Below, piece after piece: positions 19,985 to 32,000 of a stretch of 64,000 bases of DNA; position 1 is the first letter of the stretch; each line of letters begins with the position of its first letter. Below the pieces are notes generated by a model. The model was given only the letters and a program-made list of their open reading frames with translations, had not been told where the DNA came from and ran no database searches. The DNA comes from Taenia hydatigena (Eukaryota; Platyhelminthes; Cestoda; Cyclophyllidea; Taeniidae). The stretch spans positions 1 through 64,000 of the forward strand of contig JADWOT020000459.1 of assembly GCA_036345935.2 (NCBI GenBank), in the 5' to 3' direction. The position numbers and the translations under genes were made by a program.

Positions 19985-22329
19985 ACTTGATGCCTCTGTG
20001 TGGAAAATCAGTGAAATCTTGTTCTTCCATTGTTGCAGTGTTGCACCCTAGTCGCATTGTAGACATTTAATTGCACTTTGCTTTGTGATTGTGCAGCCAC
20101 GTGTCTCCGCTTACTTAGCAACAAATTTTGCGAATCCCAGGCATTGTCATGTTCTCTTACAAAGTAGATTGAAATCAAATTGTAGGGAGGAGGACCTGTT
20201 GGTAGGTAGGTAAGTTGGTCCAATTCACTGTGGTGCCCCTTGCATTCTAAGTTGAAGTGTGAGTGATGAGCGTTGACAAAGATGAGATCAGAGTAAGTCT
20301 ATCACAATGAGCGTAGACTCTATCCTAACAGTCTGCAACTCCCGCTTAGTCGATAAAAGTTTCGTCTATAGTCAGTAAAGCACAAAGTGAAACCTGAAAA
20401 CAAGACTGTTGCTTCAATTTGGCTATTTTGGAAATAAGAGGACGATTTCTAGTAGTCTAGATGTCTCTGTCTTTTAGAGAAGATGACGATACACTTGCTT
20501 TTATAGAATCCATTGGATTGCAGCATCATAACAGCAAGTTCTTGCATCTCTCAGATGCATCCGATAGCACTGAATGCATCTCCCCAAAGTCGTTTAGAGA
20601 AGTGTGTCGGCGGTATTGGTGCAACACTTACTGAACACTTTTCACTCGGGGTTAAGCAAACTGTTCCATCACAATGACTTACAACAATTTCAGGCAAATG
20701 ATTCTGCATGGCTTCAGTTTTATCGTAAGCATTGGCATACACAATTGCTTACCACTTTATTTAATCTTGTGGGATGATTACTAGAATGCGCCTCGTGGAA
20801 TGGTTACGCACTTGTCGCATCATGTCCCTCTATCAAGTGGGTTGTCTCTGCTGCAGACAAGTCGAAGTGACTTATGCAAATCAGCCACTTCTTTGCTGCC
20901 TTTTACATGGATATGCCAGATGCGACCAGCTGAACGTGCTTGTAGGTGTGCTTTGAGAATTTCCGGCTAATAGATTACTGAGGTGACACTGTGACACTGT
21001 GCGTGGCAGCAAATTGAAGAACCTCAAAATAAATTGCTCCGATTTATTTGAAAGGTGGTTGGATGTGGGTGGTGTACTCTGCTTGACCTGGTCGTTGAAG
21101 GAGGCGCAACGGCAGAACCAGAGCGAGACAGTTAGCTAAGCGATCGACCAGTCACCCCATTCATCAAGCGAGATCACATATTGTAGTGGTATGCCCAACA
21201 AATTTGCGTATTACTCAGGCTTGCGGTTTCAGCTGTGTATTGACATTCGAATGTGCGTCACACAAATACTGAGGCACTCAGTCAAAAGGTCGTCTTTTAC
21301 GGTTGAGTTGATGAAATTCTAGGCTACCGCAGATTTGAGGCATGAAAATATGCTCTGTTGGAGACACAGAATAAACTGCCAGTGTTCGCCTACTTTAAGG
21401 ACTTGTGCATTGCATTCTCTGATAGTCATTGCCATGGATGGCTGCCATTAATCCCTTAGTAATGGATTTGCAAGGAAACATTGTAGGCTTATCTTACGCG
21501 TAACGCAGGAAAATAGTTAAATATCTCTAAATTATTCGCGGTCAAATGTAATCATAAGCCTAATCCTCCATCAGTGTGATTTTGTCAACTCTGTCAGTTG
21601 ATCTAGTGATGGGTTTTTGTCTTATTTAGTTCCTTGATTGGAGGCTTTCCTTCACCACCGAGATGACTTGACGCTTAACTTGGAGGTGTGTGAATGAGTT
21701 TAGGCGTTTCCTTCAGAAAGTGATGGTGATCAATCAGCAATTCGAACACGACTATTTAGTTCCTTTAATTTTGGCTTAGAAAATATAAGTGGAGTGGGCG
21801 TGGTAGTAGTTACAGGTGGAACTTAGACCCAATAGTCTACAGTTGTCCGTTTCTCCGAACGGCCATTCAAATGGCTGAAACTCATTAAACTTATAAAGCT
21901 ATGCCTTTCAATTTGGCCACAACCTACTGTTCAATTAGATCCCTTCTAGGTCAAAGTCTAGCCTGAATGAATCAAATCACTTCCGTATTACTTACATTAT
22001 CCTAGATGGTCTTTTGTTTTCCTAATGTGGCAGACAAAAAGGTTGCACATTATTTAAAAAATGCCTCACCCGTGTGTTTTGAACCAATCTAAACTAAGGT
22101 TTACTTTTCATTAATGCAGTGAATTGGTATAGCAACGGAGCAAACGCTAAAGCAGGACTTTTACATTAACTTCGTAGGCAAACTTCCGAAGTCTTAAGGG
22201 ATTGCATTTCAGCATGGCTTAGGAGCATTGTTTACCCAAAACGATTCTTTTACTGTTGTTCCAGACTTCTTATACCCTCTGCTATAAGCAGACAATGGTG
22301 ACGAAAAGTGTACAAAGATCTCTTAGCTT
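19985..22329. other. No confident gene
   Basis: This sequence separates segments A and B in copy 1 and is missing between them in copy 2. Short frames at 20551-20742 (-) and 20774-20956 (+) have no splice or homology support. Confidence 0.35.
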
Positions 22330-22545
22330 TTGGTAGAACAAGTCGTCTATAACTCCCCCCTACGAAGAGTCCTTGAGTGGATATCTGTCCTGTTCACACA
22401 CGACGTTGGACAAGTCATTATGGTCGAACTACCACGTGACGCGGATACCATCTGCTCCTACCATCTAGTCAAGCTTGCGATGAATCGGAGAAGTGTCGTA
22501 GGCTGCTTACGGTCCTGCGCTACAAAGTTCTCAAGTAGTGATTAA
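22330..22545 (+). CDS. Possible FN3-like exon
   Basis: The open frame of 71 codons contains GQVIMVELPRDADTICSYHL. A V-x-M-V strand, a Pro, and a Tyr about ten residues on is the FN3 strand B-C layout, though Trp is absent. A Cys-rich, basic tail leads to TAA. No clear acceptor is visible, so it remains a candidate. Confidence 0.27.
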   Translation: MVEQVVYNSPLRRVLEWISVLFTHDVGQVIMVELPRDADTICSYHLVKLAMNRRSVVGCLRSCATKFSSSD

Positions 22546-23389
22546 CTTAAATCCCTTATATTGTGGTCCACTGCATTATGCTCTAACATCATGTCAGCCT
22601 TTCATTTTCAATTCCACCTGCTCGCGAACAACTCCCACTCATTCTCATAGGCATACAGCAAGCTAGAAGGAGTGCCATGCAGACTCCTTCTGACTTCCGT
22701 GTAGCTGAATTAATAGTAAACATAAATGCATTTCCACACTTGGTCACATGATTGAGATTGCTTCAGCGTTTCTAAGATTGCCTACAGTAGAGGAGAAGAG
22801 GATGGCAGCAGAAGCGTCAGCATTGGCGCCGATGTCTGCAGAGTGAAATCGAGTGACTGTTTGAAACTGGCTCAAAGTCCGTCTGTAGCACTGGTTCATG
22901 CGCAACGCAAAAGCTGTCTGTCTGTAGCTACCAGTCACGATGGGGCAATTGATGCAGCTCTTTCCCCACCGAGATACATTCATGAGGTATTTTTGCCAAG
23001 GATTTTGCTGAGACTGAAAGCTCTCTGCGTAACTTAAAAGAAAATCTGGCAGAGTAGACTCCTAAGTAAGATATAGAGAGCATGTTGAGACTTCCAAAGA
23101 AATAAGGCAAATGAACCTCTCTGCACGACGTAAGCATTAACCAACTTTAAATCGAGCACTCCATGGTTTATGTTAGTTACCGACGTTAGTGAATCAGCCT
23201 TGGAAAACACGCCATTGCTTGAGCGAGAGCCGCAGTCAACAAAATGCTGGTGGATAGTGTAACATAGCATGTTCTCTTTACAACCTTGACAGTGGTTAGA
23301 AACTTAACAAACTGCCTGATAACGAGTATGTCTGCAGTGAGGACGGGTTATTAGGCGTTGGTTGAATGGTGTCGGAGGTAGACTAGCCG

Positions 23390-24610
23390 ATTGTACCTTG
23401 GGATGATGACCAAAAGCAACACAATATTGCAGTTTTACTTAGGAAAGGGAATGCAACTTATCAACACACAGACTCTGTCTTGCAAATATCGAAGTATGAC
23501 TTGTAATGGCATTGTTGTGATACCAAAGCAAGCTATTTTAATTACCATAATTAATGAAGGTATTAGTTACGGGCTTGCCTAATGCAAGCTCCTAAGGCAC
23601 AAGTCCCTCCTTAAACTTTCATGCATTAAATTGTTTTAATGCCCCAACAACTAGTAAGCTTGGTGGTCCATGCTTTCGAAAATGAGTCCAGTTATTTCTT
23701 TGAGCATCGTTAATCGCTGCATATAAAGTGGCGGATGTTCGTGCAAAGCATGAACGCCTGCCGCCAACAATCGTGCACGCTTGACCTTGTTCCTAATTTC
23801 ACAAGTCTCACGTTCACTGAGTGTGACTCCGTGGAGCTGCAGGTAGCTCTCCTCCGTCCGTCGAATGTTTCCTTACAGTGGCTTCTGCTTCATTTTTGTC
23901 GGACTTCCATTTTAGCGCACAAAATTCAGGCTGTCTAATGCTTTAGGCACAGTCTCGTCTTATCGGCAATCATCGCAGCTTGCACTTATTCAAAGGACTG
24001 TACTGTTGTAGGTGGTCAAACCAACCGAGCTGATAATTTTTAATTCACAAGGGCTCGAAATGTTGTCTACTTCCTATCAAGACAGTGAGTCAATTGGTGT
24101 GCATTTGTTAGAAACCCGTCCTGCCAGTAGCTCTTATAAAAGGCGCAGATGTTTTCCTTAGTCTCCTTCCGCCTGTCCAGCCTTCCCGTGTGTTGATGAA
24201 CCGGATAGTAAGGAGATGCTGATGTCAAAAGTGGCCTTACTATCCGGTTCATCACTACACATGACAGCTCAACTGGCGAGAACAGACTAGGGATAACATC
24301 AACATCTTATGCAAGAGCTCCTTACAGGACGGGTTTTTGAAAGGTGAAACCTGCTGCAAGAAATAACTGGACCTATTTCAAAGTGTATGGACCTGCGAGT
24401 CCACTGGTTGTTGGAGCATTAAAACAATTCGATGCACTGAAGTTGAAGGAAGGATTTGTGCCTTACGAGCTTGTAGTAGGTGAGCGCGTACTTAACGCCT
24501 TCATTAATTGTGGTAGTTAAAATATTCCGCTTTGGTATCACAAATGCGCTTTTACAATTCACACTAAGAGTTCTATGTATTTACTTTTTTCTTGGTCTTC
24601 AAACGCTCTA
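23390..24610. repeat. Fold-back element: imperfect inverted repeat with spacer
   Basis: Sequence at about 23470-23710 is the reverse complement of about 24350-24560. Both arms hold a CAAGTCC/GGATTTG-type block, a TTTTAAT-like AT block and a TACCAAAG/CTTTGGTA block, in mirrored order. The interior (23730-24350) does not pair, except for the hairpin at 24194-24254. A second copy exists at about 53085-53640. The layout resembles fold-back transposable elements, but no transposase is seen. Confidence 0.6.
24194..24254. repeat. Perfect 20-bp hairpin with 21-nt loop
   Basis: The arm at 24194-24213 and its exact reverse complement at 24235-24254 enclose 21 nt. The stem contains CCGGATAG. It sits in the unpaired interior of the fold-back element and is absent from the second copy, so it is a separate, younger insertion or rearrangement. 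Confidence 0.85.
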
Positions 24611-24681
24611 GGCGAGTAGACTGACTGTGAAGGGGGACCTACATTGGCAGCACTTGGGGCGGGGAACAGAATCTGGAGTTA

Positions 24682-24880
24682 TGCGTGCCTGGAACACTCT
24701 TACGCCTCGTACAGTCCTGACGATTCATTATGAGACTCGTGTTCACTGAATGCATCTCGCACATCCATTAACAGTAATCAAGTGGTCCCTCAACTTCTCG
24801 CGTACCGTTTCTGGTGTTGTCTTAAGCAGCAGTCCTCCTTCTTTCGTTTAAACCCAAAGCCGTCTTCGTTGCCAATAGCA
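24682..24880 (+). pseudogene. FN3-like exon in segment C, with in-frame stop
   Basis: The frame reads RAWNTLTPRTVLTIHYE, then a TGA, then LTVIKWSLNFSRTVSG and PPSFV before another stop. The copy at 53843-54040 reads through the same place (CGA instead of TGA). A Trp in IKW and a following VSGVV are consistent with FN3 strands B-C. Copy 1 is therefore probably broken, unless the stop lies in an intron. Confidence 0.42.
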
Positions 24881-25779
24881 GATGTGGCTTTGTACTGACG
24901 CATCTGCTGACAGACACAGAGGTGATGAAGGCAGTTCTGTTTATGCCTATCTCCTCTAGTTTATTTGGGCTGTCGATCAGAGTGGTTGCTCTTCTGTCTC
25001 ATAAAAATTCTTTGATACAACATTTTGAGGTTATTTTTTGACAAGTGGGTTATTACATGGAACCGCTAAATATCATTCCCTTATTTCAGTTCAAAATTTA
25101 TTCAATGTGCGACATATGGGAATAAATCTTTAATGAGAACCGTAAAGATGCGCAAAAAGGGTTGCAGTACATACGGCATTTCCATTCTTTTTGATTTTGT
25201 TAGAGGAAAAGCATGAATTTGTACTGCCTTACAAATATGAAGGCAATCTAAGCCTCGCATGACTCTAAACTGCAGCACAAGATGATGAAATATTGAGTGA
25301 ATGCATTGAAGACGTAGGCATCGTGATGTTAGAAGAACTAGTATTGGTTGAGGTGGATGTTGTTTACGTGGTTCAGTGTGGCATGTATTGATACTGAGAT
25401 AGGATACGATAAGCTATTCCTTTTGCCTCCATGACATGAGGGAGGTGAAACCAGGACGTTTACTGAACTCTGCAATTACATGTGCTACATTTCATTAGCG
25501 ACTTGAGAAATCGTATTGCCTTGCATCCCATAATTCCTTGACTAATCATCTATTTTATTTCCTCTGCAAGACAACAAGTGCAGCCTTGAAGTTGTTCACC
25601 AGCTAGGCGTCTTAGCAGCAAAATTTATCGCAGGCAGACTAATGATCTGGTCAGGAGAGGAATGCCTAAAAGTCAGTGACTAATACGAGAAAAAGCTGTA
25701 AAAGATGAATGCATAAGATGCAATCAAGGGGCATGAAGATCGCTTGCTCCTGTATAGGCACCAATGCAATTTGAGGCAA

Positions 25780-25949
25780 CCGAAAGGTTGAAAGAGAAGA
25801 AAGAAGAAGAAATTTGCTTACCTGTGCTTGCGCGATTTTCACAAGCCACTCCAGATATTTGTACAGTCTTCACCCGTCCCGGACAATGGTGGATTGAAAG
25901 TCCTTCGCAGTATCTTCTTTTGTGGCAATCTAAACGTTTGACTTGTTAG
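25780..25949 (+). CDS. Segment D terminal frame, copy 1
   Basis: The frame contains ICLPVLARFSQATPDIC, then GQWWIESPSQYLL, and stops at TAG. The copy at 51530-51667 keeps the same peptide order, with GQWWIESPSQYLL unchanged, and stops a few codons earlier. Protein-level conservation suggests a former or present exon downstream of the FN3 exon in segment C. The family is not recognised. Confidence 0.38.
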
Positions 25950-26055
25950 AATACAGCATTTAAATAAGTAAGAACAGTGTACAACGATTGCCAAAGAAGA
26001 ATCCGTTTGAACGCTTGAATAAGACGGTTGTTAGAATGACTACCAAAAATAACAT

Positions 26056-27029
26056 CTCGACTGAAAGGTGGAAATGCGAGAGCATGAATGGCTAGAATCT
26101 CAACGAAGTGTGTATTTGCTAAATCATAATTTGAAAATCAGCTGCCTGTGGATGGCAGAAACTTCGTGTGCAAACTATAGCAGGTAAAGAGCATACCACT
26201 TTGAGCACGCGACCATTTTTGTAACCAACGCATGTTTCGTGATTTGCATAACTCAAAGTTTTCGTTCTGCGCTTTAGTACAAGTAACATTAAAACCCATA
26301 TGCTGATGGTTACTATGCAGCTTAGGCTCTATACATGTGGCAGGTCGTCTGTCTCTTCACGCTAACAACTTTTTCGTCAACTGCTCGGCGTTAGAAATGC
26401 GGTGAGCAGTAGTGGATAAAACTGTGCTAGAGGTGATCTGGAAAGAGAACGAAGGAGTGAAGAGGAGGGTGAATTTTGAATGCTTGGACACGTCACAACA
26501 AAACGAGTTCTTCCATAAACTCTAAGCTGGAAGATAACTAAGGCTTGGAGGCATGCTTACAATCTCTCTTATGCGTGATTTTGATGTCCGAAACCGCAGC
26601 CTTGGTACCCTTCGACGCGGTCTGCCAAACCAAACCACCGAGAACGAAAGGCGCACACCGATCAGTGTTTATTGTGGTTCGTCTATTTACCGAGGCAATG
26701 CTTAAAAAATGCCTTTTCTGCCTTTGCAAATGGAACCATAATTAACACCCTTAAATGAATCTCGTGCCCAAATGCACTTGGCGCAACAACCTGTAAACAT
26801 GGATGGTTCATTTCTCATTTATCCTCCTCCCTCTCTTTTTTAACCTACCCCTTTTGTTCTCTTTTACTCTGGACGCCTTTACACGGCCTTGCCTTATGCT
26901 ACGTTTGGGGCTGTGCCACCATTACTTGACGCCTTCAGTTAACTGCAAATCCCCACATTTACTTATTTTCTGCCCTTTTGTCATCATCATTCTGCACTGA
27001 ATTTCATTGTTTTCCTCTCCTCCACCTCC
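26056..27029. other. No confident gene
   Basis: The frames at 26538-26745 overlap on both strands. The - strand one ends near a GTAAGC donor but has no partner. 26803-27000 is a T/C-rich hydrophobic frame of low complexity. Confidence 0.35.
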
Positions 27030-27227
27030 TCATCTTCTGCGTTTTGAACATTCCCTAACTTCACTGCTAAGACTTTTGCCAAAGCAATAATAAGGGCTAG
27101 GAATTATAGAAAGAAGCGCTCTCCCTTCCATTGCCTGCAGCCAGCTAGGGTCTAGAGGCTTGTTTGTGATCTTAACCCTCTGTTCTGCTCCGAATTTTCC
27201 CGCACCTGTGCTCGTGTAAGACTCAAA
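27030..27227 (-). CDS. FN3 strand F-G and C-terminal tail
   Basis: On the - strand a CCTTTTTACAG acceptor opens a frame FESYTSTGAGKFGAEQRVKI followed by TNKP. The Tyr, GAG and Thr-x-KP pattern is a good FN3 end (strand F, F-G turn, strand G). About 40 further residues lead to TGA with no membrane segment. It would be the last exon of a - strand gene whose other exons may be at 28304, 28608 and 28790. Confidence 0.47.
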   Translation of the reverse strand, partial: FESYTSTGAGKFGAEQRVKITNKPLDPSWLQAMEGRALLSIIPSPYYCFGKSLSSEVRECSKRRR

Positions 27228-28303
27228 CTGTAAAAAGGTTGTTTTATTTGATTTCACCGATGGCATACGGCTCTGAAACATTGACATGCAAAACCGCAAC
27301 AGTGACTGTACTTCATACCACTTGAATTACTTCGTGCCGTTGGTGGTGTGTGGCGCATATGCAAACAATCGAGGGTGCACTCATAGACAAGCATAAATAC
27401 ATTTCCATAATACGCCAGGCGATGGCAGAGCATAAGTTCTGTCTATTTAACCACTTCAAGCGTCGTCCTAATTTTCATCCTTTGTTCACACCCATTTAGC
27501 ATATTATTTGCCAATGTTACTTTATCAGCATCATTTTCGTTTTTTAGCAGTACAGACACACTTAAATGCATTCACATGCGCATAAAAAGATGAATGTATA
27601 TGTGCATAAATATGAGGAATTAACCCGCTGATTGCAAAACTGAATTACTGACAGTTAATGTATAAGGTGATGTATTAATATGATGGCAAATTATTAACGG
27701 ATTCTTGTCATATTTGTTAACAGCATTGCATACGCACTTGAACAAGTGCATGGAGTCTACCCACTTACCATTCACAAGACTGTGGGAGCGTGCTCGTGTA
27801 GGTCGGTGGGTGAGTGTTAAAGTGAATGCGGAAAAGCACGGGGTCGTCCGCTGAAATGCTTGAGGTGGGGATCGGTTAGGTTCACTTAGCTAGAATTGGA
27901 GGCTATCGTTCGAATTGCATAAGCGCTTTGAAACAAATTGTGATACGCCATTAAATGGCAGAATGAAGAACGAATACGAGGAAGTAGTCCCGATTGCTTG
28001 TGACTGCCCTCTTACGATTGTACAGTGCTCTTCTCCAAAATATTTTCGCAGACATTATAACATTGCATTCTTATTACTCATATTTGCTGTACTGACACCT
28101 TATTTCCTCCCATTCTTTAACCTATTCTTCTCTCAACCCCTCGTAGTGTGGACGATGGATGCCCACTTATAAAACGGTCTCAAGCCCGTGAGGCGATAAG
28201 GACGACGACAACAAATAGGATAGGAGATGTGGGAAGTATGGCCAATACAAAGAGACACATGTCTTCCTATTTGAAGGACTAATGGGTGAATGAAACTATT
28301 CAC

Positions 28304-28396
28304 AAAGATTTGCGTTCTCGAAAGGCTGGCAGAAGTCAAACGCCGCAGAAGCATTCTATCTTTGCGTAGTACAGAAGAGCTGACTGTTACACTGAG
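28304..28396 (-). CDS. Possible FN3-like exon
   Basis: On the - strand an ACCCACTCAG acceptor and a GTGAAT donor bound 93 nt in phase 0. The peptide contains LSVTVSSSVLRKD, a run of Leu/Arg, and TQIF. The beta-strand-like alternation and position between two other candidate exons favour it. The donor is only fair. Confidence 0.28.
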
Positions 28397-28607
28397 CTGA
28401 GTGGGTAATTCACCAAGGAGAGCCCTCATCGTCCAGATTATATCACTTTAGGCAGAAAGCTGATCTTTGACATTTATTAGGATCGACAAAAAGTGTGGCG
28501 TACCATCCAAAGTGGATTCAACTGTGAGGGCAATGGCCTCCTCCCCACAACTGTTTGTTGGGCACTACTTGGATCGTTTAAGAAATTTAAATAAAAATTC
28601 TCCTCAC

Positions 28608-28692
28608 CTTGCCAAACCAACTTCCACTCCTCTGTTAGATTAAATTCCTTCAACAAGCCACTGTTGATGGAGGGAACATGACACAGAATCAC
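28608..28692 (-). CDS. FN3-like N-terminal half exon, ends in phase 1
   Basis: On the - strand a GAGGTAG acceptor and a phase-1 GTGAGG donor bound 85 nt. The peptide contains LKEFNLTEEWKLVWQG, with a strand-B Trp. The same end phase is seen in the half-domain exons at 45.93, 48.57 and 49.33 kb. Confidence 0.36.
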
Positions 28693-28789
28693 CTACCTCT
28701 AGGACGATGAAATCCCTACAAGTAGAACCAGCCAACCACCTACCTGCGGAGCCTCCTCACAAGTAGAGGCAACAGTTTTGCATCCAACC

Positions 28790-29047
28790 TCAAGTCACGT
28801 GCTCGGTCGTTACTTTTGTGAATAAGGTATTCTTCAGACCCTTCGTCAATCTCACCAACGACCACATTTGCTCTGCGCACTGATGTTTATTTTTGTAATG
28901 GAGGGCTCCCTTGAAAGCAACATCCATCCAGCAAGAAGTGGGGAAACGGAGAGTGAGCTGAAGGACGTTTTTGTATCTGGTGATGTGGTCTAGATTCCTT
29001 ATCGATTCAGGCACTTCGCAAAGCTTTCTGGTTGCAGAACCTCTCAT
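28790..29047 (-). CDS. FN3-like domain
   Basis: The - strand frame of 85 codons gives VPESIRNLDHITRYKN followed by LQLTLRFP. This is the Pro-led strand A and the strand B ending in Pro, parallel to the clear exon at 63.43 kb. About 30 residues later come SLVRLTKGLKNTLFTKV, like strands E-F. It ends in TGA. A Leu/Phe stands where Trp is usual. It is the most 5' of the - strand group at 27.0-29.1 kb. Confidence 0.45.
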   Translation of the reverse strand: MRGSATRKLCEVPESIRNLDHITRYKNVLQLTLRFPTSCWMDVAFKGALHYKNKHQCAEQMWSLVRLTKGLKNTLFTKVTTEHVT

Positions 29048-32000
29048 GCCATTGTTCTGTATATTGTCAACCGTGCTCCTGTATTGGATGAGGAATGCGG
29101 CGAAAGCCTACTTTAGGTACGCCCTCTTTTACTAATGCCCTACCCTTCCAAGAACTAAAATTAAACGAGCCAATTTGAAACCATTTGTAAAGGCGATGGT
29201 GTTATTGTTGTGGTCTGTGGCAAAGCAGTTATTGGGCAGTATTTTAAATCTGCAGAGGTCAGCCGCCTTTTAGTTTCAGCCTCGTCCTGTAGCCATGATG
29301 GATGTGGTGAACCTGCAAATGCTTTTTGATCCTTTTCAAATCACTGATGAATGCCACAATGGTTTTCGAGCGGTTTTTATTGCTCCTCAAATGCTGGCTT
29401 TAATGTTTGCTTAAGTGCCTTTTTATCCTTTTGCTTTTGTGCTTTGTTCTAGCTTTTAAAGAGCGATCAAACCGGTTGGCTCGGTAGGTAGCACCAATGT
29501 TGATGCTATTAGCTGAGCTGCAAAATATCTGGTCTATGATGTTGCAGTCGACACAACACGCGCAGCTACAACGACGCCTCCTGTAGATGCCTCAAGAGAA
29601 TAGCGCGGAAATCGTTTAAAAGCAAAGAACAGTCAAAACCAGCAAGCATTACGACGGTGAGTGGAAGTCTTCTCTAGTTTGCCTTGAACATTTGACGACC
29701 ACCTTAATGGACGATCAGCTTGCCCACATTGCTATTGAACATCTTATTAAGAGGAAGACAGTGAGCCAATTTAAAATGTAGGGAGGTCACTTGCAACTGC
29801 TTCTCGAGTTCTCGATTCTCGGTGGTGGTCCAGAGGACGTAGAATTGGCAGCACAGTTGGCGGCACCTTACCGTGGCAAGGGATAAGAACCATTAGAGCT
29901 GTTGGTCAGTTAGATGGTTGATTGCTTAGGTGGATGGTTCGGCCGGTCAGTCATTCAACAAATTTGGGTGATAGAAAATTTAATCTTGACTTGCTGGCTA
30001 GTAGGTATGACTGTGGCTACAGCTTAACTAGGTAATGTCAATATGCGTTTTTACCAGTATCTCTCAGTTTGACGAAGGAAAGTAGTTAAGTCGGTATTCA
30101 CGATGCCTGAAATTTGCGTGGATGGGTTGCTAATTCTTACCACTTTGTAATTACGTGAGCAAGTGACTCAAATCTTATCCATTCCGAGAGCTTGTTATTC
30201 ACTTGTCATTACTCATCCCACGGAATGGATCAACATACCACCAGCGACGTAGTTTATGCCTCACTCCTGGCAGGGGGTTCTGCCCGTTCTACGTGTCAAT
30301 TGGCATTGGTGTATTCGTAATCATCCACTCAAATGGCTGACTAGGCGGTTAGCAGACAGGTTAGCACTCTGATCAATTAGCATGCATTCCACTATTAGTT
30401 AAAATCGTCTCGGACTGGCGATTTTGCCCTGCCATCTCATGGCTCAATGGATTTTCCAATCATGCGGTCTGAGTAACAGGTTGATTCAGTCCTCAGGTTT
30501 GCAATCTAGTCAATGGATGCTCGTCCAAAGCCTGAACAGTTGACTCGAATTGGGGAGCGAAGAGGACCAGCTAACCACACCTCACCACGATGCAGTATGT
30601 TTTCACTATTCTGTGTTCGAAAAGTCTGGCATCTGCGATGTCTGAAGAGCATTTTGTGAGCGAAAATTGAATCACTTGCACTTTAACCATTTCACTTCGG
30701 TTGCAGTAATCCACATCGACACTTTTTGGCATCGACTACATCTGCATTTCCGGATCTCTTAGTTGTCGTGAGTGGTGTGTAGCCGTAAAAGAAATCAACG
30801 CGACACGCCCAATCTAAATTTAATCTTCCACTACAGCCTCGAGTGGTTCTGGTTTACGCCAGGAATGTCTATAATGCAACGCATCTGACACCAAACACTG
30901 TTTTGCAAGCTGTGATAGGGCTGCACCAGAGTGACTAGTGTTCCACAATCTGGCGTGGGTGAAAGCTGTTGCACACACTCCTTTCTTGACACCTGAAGGG
31001 CTCGTGTGGAAAAGTGAAAGAACAAAGCCTAAGTGATCCACCCGCAGCAAAGATTCACACTTAAACAGACTGCTCCTGAACATCTGATTGGCTAGTAGGG
31101 TGCGAGCTGTAGCTACAATCTCCAAATATCGATGGCGTGGCGCTGTTGCCAACACCATAAGTAATCTCTGACTGGCGAATCAGTCACACAACTTGAATGC
31201 CACTTAACTTTCAAAGTTCTTGCAGTAGTTGGTATAATCAACTGCAGCCATGTGTACTGAAGGCCAGCTTTGTCCACACTGTCCACATAGTCTCACACCT
31301 CCTGACCACCCGCAGCCTTTTGCTCCAGTAATTAGCAGCAGTCAACCAAGTGTAATGTTGCCGCATGACTGGCCAGCAGACTTCGACCCATCGTAATGGG
31401 GCTAATCCCTCGGCCCAATAATGTGTAAGCAACTACGCTACGATGTCCACGACCTCTGAAGTGGGTGAGCGGACCATCAGTCTCAACAGTTAGTCATGCC
31501 TATTACGGAGTGACCGTTTGACGCGACTGTGGCTCCTGGTTAGTCGACAACTTAGCACACTGGTTCACGGAAGTCTGACCATCTATCTTTGTTGGGTGCC
31601 TAGTGAGTACCTTCGATTCTGACCACTCTACAACTCAGTCAGACAGATGGATTGGAATTTTTAAGCTATCACCCGAGCTGTAGGTCGATGACTGACTGGT
31701 CCATCGACTAATCAACAGGTATAATCGAGCATTATTCCTTGGCATTGTAAGGTGCTAACGCTGTCTTGAAGCATCCAAGTGACTTATTCGCAGGTATCCT
31801 CACAAGCAATTCGTTTACATGACATTCAATGCGTAGACAATGGAGCATTTTGTGAAAAAGACGCATTAACTTATTCCTTCCTCCCTCCTTCTACTGATTT
31901 ACGCTGTCTCATGAAATCGTGGTTCGTGATTAATGGGTAACTGTTCTCTTCATCAGATGGCAATGTCACGGCTTAAACCCTTGGACCCCTACAAGGGATA

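Larger units (their letters stand above)
23277..26055 (+). repeat. Duplicated segments B-C-D, copy 1
   Basis: Three adjacent blocks match sequence in 51.3-55.06 kb in the direct sense. B (about 23277-23940) matches 52786-53400, C (24407-25567) matches 53567-55060, and D (25568-26055) matches 51300-51795. C and D are contiguous here but lie at opposite ends of the second locus. Identity by eye is high but not complete, with a large extra piece in copy 2 near 54320-54570. Confidence 0.78.

Noticed and set aside
26803..27000. Hydrophobic 65-codon frame as a membrane protein
   Set aside because: Explained by T/C-rich low-complexity sequence. No start context or splice sites.
30820..31432. - strand frames of 112 and 64 codons
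   Set aside because: Trp- and Arg-rich or mixed composition without domain or splice evidence. Likely chance.
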